This document shows positions 57,701 through 64,000 of a stretch of 64,000 nucleotides of DNA, piece after piece (the stretch's first letter is position 1; the number at the start of each line of letters is the position of its first letter). The notes beneath the pieces are model-generated. The model was not told the DNA's origin. It saw only the letters and a list, made by a program, of their open reading frames with translations, and did no database searches. The DNA lies in assembly GCF_042477335.2 (NCBI RefSeq), contig NC_091262.1, positions 72,216,001 through 72,280,000 of the forward strand, given 5' to 3'. The position numbers and the translations under genes are program-made. The stretch comes from Ovis canadensis (lineage: Eukaryota > Chordata > Mammalia > Artiodactyla > Bovidae).

Positions 57701-60700
57701 CTTTGGCAATACCAATTAAAGTCACAAGGAAGTAACACCAAAAACTTTTTAAATCTAAATTAAATTAAAGACTGACCACACTAAGCACTGGCAAGGACTT
57801 GGACCAATTCAAACTCATAAGTTGGTGATTATGTAAAATGGTACAATCACTTTGGAAAACTACTAAAAAGTTACATTTACCTTAAGACCTAGCCATTCCA
57901 CATCTAGGTATTCAGCCAATGAATCAAAGCATACATCCGCACAAAGACTGATATGCCAATATTTATGATAGTTTTACTTATAAATGCCAAAAACTAGAAA
58001 GACCATAACCATCCATCAACACAGATAACACAAACTGCACTATATCCATTCAGTGGAATGCCGCTTATCAATGGAAAGAAATGAACCACTGGTATTTGCA
58101 ATAACATGGTGGAATCTCAAAGTATGCTGAGTTAAAGCGCAGAGATTCGCCCTCCCCAAAATTTACATATTTGTAGGATCTATTTTAAAATTCCGGAAAA
58201 CGCAAACTAATCTATAGTGATAAAAAGACTATTAGAGGTTATCTGGGGATGGACAAGGAGGGGACCAGGGAAGGCGTGATTATTAAGGGGCCTAAATATC
58301 TTTTGGGGGTAATGGGTAAGTTCATTACCTACATTGGCAACAGTCTGTCTATAGCAGTTTGTCTCTGAGACTTAGACCTGTGGATCCATAGCACTCAAGA
58401 GAAACAGCCTGAGAGGATCTGCGGTAAAAACCCAAATGCCAATCTCTAGCCACAGTGGCTCACACCTGGCCTCTGCCTCCAGGCCTCTCTGCACATACGC
58501 AAGTCCTATAGCAGCGCTGAACAGCACACAGATCTGGTCTAGAATCCTAGCACTACCGCTTTCAGTGGGGCAGTTTTAGGGGCACTGTCTATCCTGTGAC
58601 GCTGAGTTTCCTCTTCAGTAATATGGGAATAATAATGGCATCCATCTCAGAGTGGCTGTGAGAACTTTCATCAATATAATGCGTGTAACACACTGCGTGA
58701 AGTATTTTAAAGAAATGTTTTAATACTGTTACCTTCATTCCCCCTTCCTGGGGCTTCCTCCCTCTCCCATCTTTGTGACTTTTATACAGGACCTCACCTC
58801 AAGTTTCCTGACCACTCTTCCAGAAATCTAAGGCACAAAGTTTCTAGATGGTCTATTTCTGAAACAGAGCAGGACCCAATAGTTCTTCCCCACCATACCC
58901 TCTGCCTGCCTTTTGTCTGTGGAAAAACTTGAGCCAAACAGTAAGTTTAATGAAAGAAGTGAGAAAACGCAGAAAAAAAGGAAAGCAATCCAACAAGACT
59001 AGATAATAACAGTTTAGTCAATAAACACAGTTAGGGACCTTTAGTTGCTTTTCAAGAGCTGTAGCTAACATTCTGAGCCACATCCTGTGAGCTGTCTTGT
59101 AGATACTGAAACTCCCACCAGATCAAAGAAGTTAACTGCATGATGACCAGACTGTAGCCGTGACATCGTCGTTATTTAGTCACTAAGTTATGACCTACTT
59201 TTGTGACCCCTTGAACTGTAGCCCCCCAGGCTCCTCAGCCCATGGGATTTCCCAGGCAAAAATATTGGAAGTAGATTGCTATTTCCTTTTCCAGGGGATC
59301 TTCCCAACCTAGGGCTCAAACCTACATCTCCTGCTTGGCAGATGGATTCTTTACACACTGACCCACCAGGAAAGCCCATAAGCTGCCACATTTCTGAGGA
59401 CTGACCTCCAGAAAACTGAAACAGACAGACCTTGGAGCTGAAACTAACTGAACTTAAAACAGTCAAAATGAGGCTGGTCAGACTACCCATGACCAAGTTC
59501 AAGATGTCTCAGAGCTGACTGCATTGTTTTTGCATGAAGCCCCCTCCCTCTGTCTATAAAAGTTCTTGCCCACTGTTTGTCATGGGGGTGGCAGGGGGAG
59601 AGCCAGCCTTTGGACAGGAGTCTTCCCCAACTCCCCATTGCTGGTATCCAAAATAAAGCAAACTTTCCTTTCCACCAACCTGGCCTCTTCACTGGCTTTT
59701 GAGGAGCGAGCAGCCACCCCACTTTGGTTACAGTTCTATGCCATACAATATAGTAGCCACTAGCCACGTACAACTATCAAGCACTTAAAATGTGGCTGCT
59801 CTAAACTGAGATGGGTGGCAAGTTCAAAATACACGTCAGATTTTGAAAATAGTATAAAAATTAGAACAGAAAATATCTAATTAATAATTTTACATTAATT
59901 AATACTGAAATGTTATGTAATGGTTAAATATATTATTAAATTTAATCTTCACTTTTTTAATATGGCTCCTAGGGAATTTTAAATTGCACGTGTGGCTTGC
60001 ATAGCATATGTCATGTCTGATGGCTACTGTTGGTCAAGGTGGACTAATAGTTTCAGGTCTGTTTGCTCCTTACCCCCATCAGCAGTTTAGTTTCCCAGGG
60101 TGTCAACCTATCATCGCTTCACAAAGCCGTAGATGGCCCAGGGTATGAGGGATCTTTACACAATGCCTAGTTCCAACAGTCACCTCCTGCCCAAATTTGC
60201 CTATAAAATCTACCCAATGGTTATCACACACTCAAAACCTTCCAATGCCAATAAACCCACCAACTCCCAATGCAGCCCTTTTTATCTGTAGACAACTCTT
60301 GAGAATTAGACACTTCCTTATACTAATAAAGATCTACCTCTCCAGAGGGCTGATCTGGTCCCACTTTATCCCCGAATCATGCAGAAAAGGTTCGAGAATT
60401 GAAAAAAACCTACCATTTACAGATCACTGGGGCTTCCCTGGTAGCTCAGCTGGTAAAGAATCTGCCTGCAATGAGGGAGAACTGGGTTTGATCCCTGGGT
60501 TGGGAAGATCCCTTGGCGAAGGGAAAGGCTACCCACTCCAGTATTCTGGCCTGGACAATTCCATGGACTGTATAGTCTATGGAGTCGCAAAGAGTAGGAC
60601 ACGACTGAGTGACTTTCGCTTTCACAGATTACTTACGATGTACCGTGTAAATTTTAGTTTACTACTGCTTTTTGTTAGCAGTTTACTATTAGGTAAATGT

Positions 60701-61941
60701 ATAAATTTAGTAAGCATTTACACTTAACCCACATAGCAAAGAGGGCTTCCCTTGTGGCTCAGTGGTAAAGAATTCACCTGCAATATAGGAGATCCAGGTT
60801 CAATCCCTGGGTTGGGAAGATTCCCTGGAGAAGGAAAGGCTATGCGCTCCAGTATTCTTGCCTGAAGAATCCCATGGACAGAGGAGCCCGGAGGGCTACA
60901 GTCCATGGGGTTGCAAAGAGCCCAACAGAACTGAACGACTAAGTACACAGCACACAGCGAAAGATGTAGGTACTGAATTCACCTATCTCCACTTGATAAT
61001 GCAGTCTACAGGGCTGAGAGAAATAAAGTGACCTGCATAGGGCACCAATCAGGAAGTGAGCTACTTCAACTCAGAGCTAGCTGACTTCTTAAAGTCTTCA
61101 TGCAACAGTGCTTTCTTTTGTGGTCATGTTCCCAACATTCCCCAGTCTCCCAACCATCCAGCCTGTTAGTGGCCACAAACTCAATCCAGAAGCAATCTCA
61201 CCCTGGCCAGATAAGAATGCCCTTACCTGTCTCAGCGGCCCCAAGGATGTCCAGTTTGTCACGAATGGCAGGTGCCAAGGTCAGCGCTTGGATTGGTGTG
61301 GGGGCAGAGAAGCCTAGAAAGCTGAGTGCTCGGAGAACCGGCTTGGGTACAAACAGATCCTTCCAAGCTGACACATCTGCTTTGTGATCATGCGTTTCAG
61401 GCATCCACGTTTTTGCTTTTTTGGGCATCTTTGGAGAAGTACCCTGGGAAGGCTCTGATTTTTTTTTCCCTTTCTTTTTCTTCTTTTTTAGTACAGTCTG
61501 GGCCGGGCTTTCTGATGCCATCTCCCCTACCTCTGGATCAGGACAAATTGTGCCCTCTCCCTGGGGCGCTGGCTCAATATCTGTGACCTCAAACACTTTC
61601 TGGGAACTAGTTCCTTCAGTTTCCACATCTTTATTCTTCTTCAACTTCATCTTTTTCTTTGAGGAGCCAGGCTCTCCTTCCTCCTCTCCTTCTGCAACAG
61701 CCTGTGCCTTTCTCTTCTTGGGCTCTTCCTTTGAGAAAAGACTGGAGGAACTTTTGGCAGGGGAGACCAACTGATAATCTGTCAGTTCCTCAAAGCACAC
61801 CAAGTCATCCATCTGTCCATCTGCAAACATATTTGGGTCTATCTTCACCTCCTTCCATTTCCCCACAACTTTGATTCCCTTCTTCTGAAATCTGCCACAG
61901 TTTGTTGGCTTCGGCCTTGATTTTTTCTCTTTCAACTTCAT
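45470..61941 (-). CDS. DDX24: DDX24, ATP-dependent DEAD-box RNA helicase, eight coding exons
   Basis: DDX24 is a nucleolar DEAD-box RNA helicase related to yeast Mak5. It is associated with 60S ribosome biogenesis, and in mammals with damping RIG-I-type signalling. Joining the eight coding segments on the - strand gives 858 residues (human, from memory, 859). The visible layout is: basic and acidic N-tail (1-190, lysine run 152-161), Q motif FSAPTPIQ (211-218), motif I AETGSGKT (236-243), a 130-residue low-complexity insert, Ia PTREL (390-394), Ib TPGRL (439-443), II DEAD (466-469), III SAT (502-504), V ATDVAARGLD (638-647), VI HRSGRTAR (668-675), and a basic C-tail with Gln8. No key residue is missing. 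The start is the ATG at 61941: it opens MKLKEKKSRP, and the frame upstream belongs to intron 1. It is convergent with OTUB2 and divergent from a probable IFI27L1-like gene. Confidence 0.97.
45521..45544 (-). repeat. DDX24: (CAG)8 tract coding for polyglutamine in DDX24
   Basis: Eight uninterrupted CTG triplets on the + strand (CAG on the coding strand) encode residues 835-842. They are followed on the + strand by three CTT triplets that encode the preceding lysines. Confidence 0.95.
45948..46095 (+). repeat. MIR relic in DDX24 intron 8
   Basis: 'ccatgaggcaggtactttat', 'gttttataaatgaggacagc' and 'cacacagctagttaagag' follow MIR order in + orientation. Confidence 0.65.
46325..46454 (-). CDS. 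DDX24: DDX24 coding exon 8
   Basis: 130 nt. Acceptor ttgcccctag, donor gtaagg. Encodes ERIRLARQIEKAEYRNF and the helical segment ending EEEMYKG. Confidence 0.93.
46455..47750 (-). other. DDX24: DDX24 intron 7, with a long antisense open frame
   Basis: No repeat is clearly recognised. An open frame of 233 codons runs on the + strand (46630-47331), but it has no recognisable domain and is interrupted by an A-run at 46946-46961 coding for lysines. I do not annotate it as a gene. Confidence 0.5.
47751..47939 (-). CDS. DDX24: DDX24 coding exon 7 (motif VI)
   Basis: 189 nt, phase 0 at both ends. Acceptor ctttgatag, donor gtaaaa. Encodes VPRTSEIYVHRSGRTAR and on to TKYMDAVK. Motif VI arginines are intact. 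Confidence 0.95.
48541..49865 (+). mobile_element. BovB (RTE) LINE, 5' end retained, 3' end lost
   Basis: The sequence matches the BovB 5' region. It has 'caccaggacccag'-type 5' UTR text, present twice with an offset of about 397 bp (48581 and 48978). It continues through the long leader to the start of the endonuclease frame at about 49745-49860 ('atgttaggtccatgaatcca', 'aggaatcagtgaactaaaat'). It then stops. Stop codons are present, and it lies in DDX24 intron 6 antisense to the gene. Confidence 0.8.
49866..51057. other. DDX24: DDX24 intron 6 (3' part), MIR-type relics
   Basis: MIR/MIR3-like text at about 50362-50590 ('cactcagtaacatgccaaaa') and about 50640-50840. No additional exon recognised. 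Confidence 0.5.
51058..51133 (-). CDS. DDX24: DDX24 coding exon 6 (motif V)
   Basis: 76 nt. Acceptor ctaccacag, donor gtaggg. Encodes CVLLATDVAARGLDIPKVQH and ends at IHYQ. Confidence 0.95.
51170..51380 (+). repeat. MIR relic in DDX24 intron 5
   Basis: 'cctttgagagatgaagaaac' with 'tgaggctcacagatattaac' marks a MIR core. Confidence 0.55.
51440..51845 (+). repeat. L2 LINE 3' end in DDX24 intron 5
   Basis: 'gtaaactccctgtgagcagg', 'gactttgtgttatgcactat' and 'gcactcagtaatatgtactg' reproduce the L2 3' terminus. The upstream 300 bases have L2-like text as well. Confidence 0.8.
52060..52575 (-). CDS. DDX24: DDX24 coding exon 5 (DEAD and SAT motifs)
   Basis: 516 nt. Acceptor gatctgtag, donor gtaagt. 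Encodes CLVIDEADRMVEKGHF, LVFSATLTL, and the start of helicase domain 2 (PGRTLVFANSISCIKR). Confidence 0.97.
52893..53046 (-). CDS. DDX24: DDX24 coding exon 4 (motif Ib)
   Basis: 154 nt. Acceptor aaccatag, donor gtgaga. Encodes IKTAILVGGMSTQKQ through IATPGRLWEL (motif Ib TPGRL). Confidence 0.95.
53690..53905. repeat. hAT-type DNA transposon relic in DDX24 intron 3
   Basis: The left end 'cagaagtcggcacacttttt' and the inverted right end 'cagggtttggcaaaccacta' resemble the 'cggcaaactttttc' family of non-autonomous hAT elements. The interior is diverged. Confidence 0.6.
54138..54650 (-). CDS. DDX24: DDX24 coding exon 3 (motif I end, insert, motif Ia)
   Basis: 513 nt. Acceptor gcttttaag, donor gtcagt. 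Completes GSGKT, then encodes the low-complexity insert (residues about 262-380) and LGLVLTPTRELAVQ. Confidence 0.97.
54409..54552 (-). repeat. DDX24: Four degenerate 33-nt coding repeats in DDX24 exon 3
   Basis: Residues 272-282, 287-297, 298-308 and 309-319 fit the 11-residue pattern (A/T)-(P/L)-P-x-(E/Q)-x-G-x-x-x-(G/E). The last three are contiguous. The region is acidic and disordered-looking, between helicase motifs I and Ia. Confidence 0.75.
56290..56871 (-). mobile_element. BovB (RTE) LINE 3' fragment inside L1
   Basis: Antisense BovB 3' end beginning 'cctcagttcagttcagtcgt'. It extends further 5' than the other three 3' fragments here, to 'cttaatttcatggctgcagt'. Truncated and inactive. 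Confidence 0.9.
57165..57284 (+). repeat. Bov-tA SINE inside L1
   Basis: 5'-truncated copy: 'caacccactccagttctctt' to 'ttggacacgactgagcgact'. Confidence 0.85.
58525..58720 (+). repeat. MIR relic in DDX24 intron 2
   Basis: 'gtttcctcttcagtaatatg' followed by 'ggaataataatggcatccat' is typical MIR text in + orientation. Confidence 0.6.
58721..59167. other. DDX24: DDX24 intron 2 segment, nothing recognised
   Basis: About 450 bases without identifiable exon or repeat. Confidence 0.4.
59168..59378 (-). repeat. Bov-tA SINE in DDX24 intron 2
   Basis: Complete but diverged antisense copy from 'tttagtcactaagttatgac' to 'acccaccaggaaagccc'. Confidence 0.85.
59735..60060. repeat. hAT-type MER relic in DDX24 intron 2
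   Basis: 'agtagccactagccacgtac' and 'gcacttaaaatgtggctgct', with an AT-rich interior and inverted 'gtggcttgcatagca' text, match a common non-autonomous hAT element. Subfamily not assigned. Confidence 0.6.
60429..60626 (+). repeat. Bov-tA SINE in DDX24 intron 2
   Basis: Nearly complete: 'ggggcttccctggtagctca' to 'aggacacgactgagtgactt', with a (ctttc)-type tail. Confidence 0.9.
60744..60956 (+). repeat. Bov-tA SINE in DDX24 intron 2
   Basis: Second near-complete copy 120 bases further on, same direction: 'gggcttcccttgtggctcag' to 'actgaacgactaagtacaca'. Confidence 0.9.
61227..61941 (-). CDS. DDX24: DDX24 coding exon 2 (start codon, Q motif)
   Basis: 715 coding nt, residues 1-238 plus one base. 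Acceptor ccttttcagcag shows two AGs three bases apart, both before the ATG. Donor gtaagg follows ...GAGACAG. It holds the N-tail and Q motif and ends inside motif I. Confidence 0.97.
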
Positions 61942-61946
61942 GGCTG

Positions 61947-63240
61947 CTGAAAAGGAAAAAAAATGTTCCATTAGATTGGCAACTGAGAAGCAAAGGATCC
62001 TGAGGCAACAAATATTTCCTAAGCAGCTATCAGGTCTTACAAAAAAGTAAGGACACAAAGATGGCTCTAACACTGATGCTGCCAGCTGGAGAAGATCACA
62101 GAAGGGAAGAAATGTACCCAAGAGCACGCAGCTAGGCCTACAACAGAGAGGACACAGGAGGTGTAGCAAAGACAGATGAGCTAGATCTAGTGTGGATTTC
62201 AGACTCAATACTTACTGCCTGGGTGCCCTTGGCAGGTCCTGCTCAATCCTCCCTGAACCTCAGAGTTCTCATATTTTAAAAAGGTGGGAAGGATTTACCT
62301 GCTAAATCACAAAATGTTCTATGCAACAAGTAAACTCACCTAAAGCGTGGAGGGTGAAGCCTACCACTCCCAAGCCATTCAGAAGCCAGAATAAGAATCT
62401 AAGAGGGGGTCGCTGGAGGGTGCCGGCTCTACGGAGTGCACAAAGCTTTCTTCCCTCTCAATCTTACCCCAAGAGGTCAAATGCCTGTGTCACCACTCTG
62501 GCTGTTGGCAAGTGACTTAAAACCCAATCAGCTTTAATCATTACATTTTAAGTAATTTAAAAACCACTGATGCACAACTCATTTGACTGGAACTTGATCC
62601 ACGTTCTCCCTTTTTCAGAAAGGCAGAGGAAAATCATAGCTTCCGTGGAAACAAAGGGAGACCTAGGTTCAAATCTTGACGCGTCACTGGTCAGCTCTGG
62701 GTCTGGGGTGGCCCTTATCAATCTGCACGAGTCTCAGTTCCTCGTCTGGAAAACGGGGATGAGAGAGCCTGCGACTCCTTGGATTGTCACGCCATGACGA
62801 AAAAGTGGCGCACGTTCAGAACCGCTTAGCATCGCGCCCGGTGGGCAAAGCACGCCAGCGCGCAGGGAAGGTCCACCTCCGCCCCGCATCCGCGACCACA
62901 GACAACCCTCACTAACGGGGGCAGGCGTGAGGGGCAGGCACAAGCGGGGCGAGGACGTGGAGTGTGACTCGCGGGGTAAGCCGGAGGGTCCCTCCCTATG
63001 GAGCCCGGCGCCGCGCCAGCGCCTCGTCTCAGGCTCGAACGGGCCCATCAAGCGGAGAAGCCGAACCAGCCAAGCCCTGACGTCCGCTCGGCTGGTTCGG
63101 AGGCCCCAGAAGAGGCCCCCATGGCAGGGTCGGCCAGGGCACTTGACAAGGCCGGCGGCCACCCCTCTCTGGTCCCCAGAACCCGAGGGCCTGGAGGAGC
63201 CCGCAGTGAGAGCCCGCCCCCACCCCGCTCCGGCACTCAC
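61947..63240 (-). other. DDX24: DDX24 intron 1 with MIR relics
   Basis: Runs from the gtgagt donor at 63240 to the acceptor at 61947. MIR-like text lies at about 62165-62285 and at about 62655-62830 ('gtctcagttcctcgtctgga'). The CpG-rich promoter region covers its upstream part. Confidence 0.6.
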
Positions 63241-63340
63241 CGCGAGGCTACCCGGCCGCGACCCCCTCAGAAGCCCACCGAACGCCTCCAAACAAGCAGC
63301 GCCGGCGTGCCGCCGCAGCGTCCGCCGCAGCGTCCGCCGC
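63241..63340 (-). other. DDX24: DDX24 non-coding exon 1 (5' UTR)
   Basis: The - strand reads ...GTAGCCTCGCG followed by the strong donor gtgagtgcc at 63240. The start of transcription is not resolvable; 63340 is a guess. It contains a 12-base tandem repeat. Confidence 0.6.
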
Positions 63341-63429
63341 AGTTCCGGGGCGGGGCTTTCACGCAGGCACGCGTGCACGCAGCGAAGGAAGTCCCGCCCC
63401 CATTCTAGACGCCGCACTTGATTCGCTGC

Positions 63430-63516
63430 GGCGCGACTGAGTGCTGGACCGCCGGCACGGGAAGTTGGGCTGCGGTTTTACGTTCTCCTCCAGGAATTAG
63501 GGAGCAAGCGCAACAG
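63430..63516 (+). other. Possible first exon of an IFI27L1-like gene
   Basis: From the far side of the shared promoter, the + strand reaches 'gcaagcgcaacag' followed by gtgaag, a plausible donor, at 63517. The exon would be non-coding here. The call rests on gene order in human, not on protein sequence. Confidence 0.3.
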
Positions 63517-63682
63517 GTGAAGTTTGTCCTGCTTCTTCCGGGAGACTTCTGTGCTAGCTTATGCACGGGAATGCAAGTTTTCCTGTCTTCTTGCTTTAGT
63601 TTCAGCGCACTGTGTTACGTATTGGCTGTGTGCCTGGACCCTCGCAAATGTTTTAGCATTTAACTGACTGCTCAACCATTGT

Positions 63683-63780
63683 CGTATTCTTGCCTGGAGA
63701 ATTCCATGGACAGAGGAGCCTGGCGAGCTGCAGTTCGTAGGGTCGCACAGACTCGGACAGGACTAAGCGACTAACATTTT
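63683..63780 (+). repeat. Bov-tA SINE, 5'-truncated
   Basis: 'gtattcttgcctggagaatt' to 'ggacaggactaagcgactaa'. Only the 3' half of the element. Confidence 0.85.
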
Positions 63781-64000
63781 ACAACCCAACCAGACTGTAT
63801 TGGAGGTTCTGTTTTCCCCAGGTTTTCATGCCTCCGCCTGTTGCTCACTGATGGTTGGGGAAGGTGGGCCTGCTTCCAGTCATCAAGCTAAAGTGGGTCT
63901 TTTGTTATATTCAGAGAAGTCAGCTCCACAGTAGGTAATCATTTTTTCCACTTGGGGATCACCAGACCATCTGGTGATCTGGAAACTTTTCCCATAGACT

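Larger units (their letters stand above)
55500..58330 (+). repeat. L1 ORF2 relic in DDX24 intron 2, interrupted
   Basis: L1 ORF2 text in + orientation (antisense to DDX24): the post-reverse-transcriptase region at 55660-56290, continuing at 56872-57164 and 57285-58330. Frames are broken by stops and shifts. A BovB piece at 56290-56871 and a SINE at 57165-57284 interrupt it. Confidence 0.75.
62800..63520. promoter_or_regulatory. CpG-rich, probably bidirectional DDX24 / IFI27L1-like promoter
   Basis: Dense CpG and GC sequence, no obvious TATA box. A GC box, ggggcggggc, lies at 63347-63356, and a second, cccgccccc, at about 63393-63401. In human, DDX24 and IFI27L1 start head to head within about 100 bp, and the arrangement here allows the same. 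Confidence 0.65.

Noticed and set aside
61942..62208. N-terminal extension of the DDX24 frame up to 62208
   Set aside because: The frame is open upstream of the ATG, but this stretch lies beyond the splice acceptor at 61947 and is intron 1. The family starts at the ATG at 61941.
62734..63417. Open frame of 227 codons on the - strand in the DDX24 promoter
   Set aside because: GC- and CpG-rich sequence opens several frames on both strands at once. It covers the DDX24 first exon and donor, so it is not a separate coding gene.
1..64000. CRISPR arrays, operons, prophage or other microbial systems
   Set aside because: The window is spliced vertebrate DNA. The direct repeats present are target-site duplications, microsatellites or dispersed retroposons, not spaced arrays.

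Overview
This window is ordinary nuclear DNA from a ruminant, most likely cattle or a close bovid. The evidence is the repeat content: tRNA-Glu/BovA SINEs, CHR-type tRNA-Glu SINEs, and BovB (RTE) LINE fragments whose reverse-transcriptase tail is readable, on a background of mammalian L1, L2, MIR and hAT relics. Sheep, goat or buffalo cannot be excluded from the sequence alone. Gene order matches human 14q32 (OTUB2, DDX24, IFI27L1), a region I expect on cattle chromosome 21.

Layout. Positions 1-21,880 are intergenic, with repeats nested in repeats and no gene that I can support. A CpG-rich promoter at about 21,880-22,560 starts OTUB2 on the + strand. Its coding exons are 22175-22177, 33746-33841, 35162-35280, 38518-38602, 39086-39280 and 40234-40440. 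All junctions are GT-AG, the reading phases agree, and the spliced product is 234 residues with the OTU catalytic Asp48/Cys51/His224/Asn226. A 3' UTR probably runs to about 43,240. DDX24 is convergent on the - strand. Its nine exons have coding segments 61941-61227, 54650-54138, 53046-52893, 52575-52060, 51133-51058, 47939-47751, 46454-46325 and 45753-45470, behind a non-coding first exon ending at 63,241. The product is 858 residues with all DEAD-box helicase motifs. The CpG-rich DDX24 promoter (about 62,800-63,520) probably also fires the other way into an IFI27L1-like gene whose body lies beyond the window.

How the genes relate. They are physical neighbours arranged tail to tail, not a pathway. 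OTUB2 is a ubiquitin-specific cysteine protease. DDX24 is a nucleolar DEAD-box RNA helicase that is also linked to innate RNA sensing. I found no undescribed system. The points most worth a second look are a pure CAG-encoded Gln8 tract in the DDX24 tail, an 11-residue degenerate repeat inside the DDX24 helicase core, the isolated single-codon first coding exon of OTUB2, a competing upstream acceptor at OTUB2 exon 5, and a BovB copy that keeps its 5' end but has lost its 3' end.
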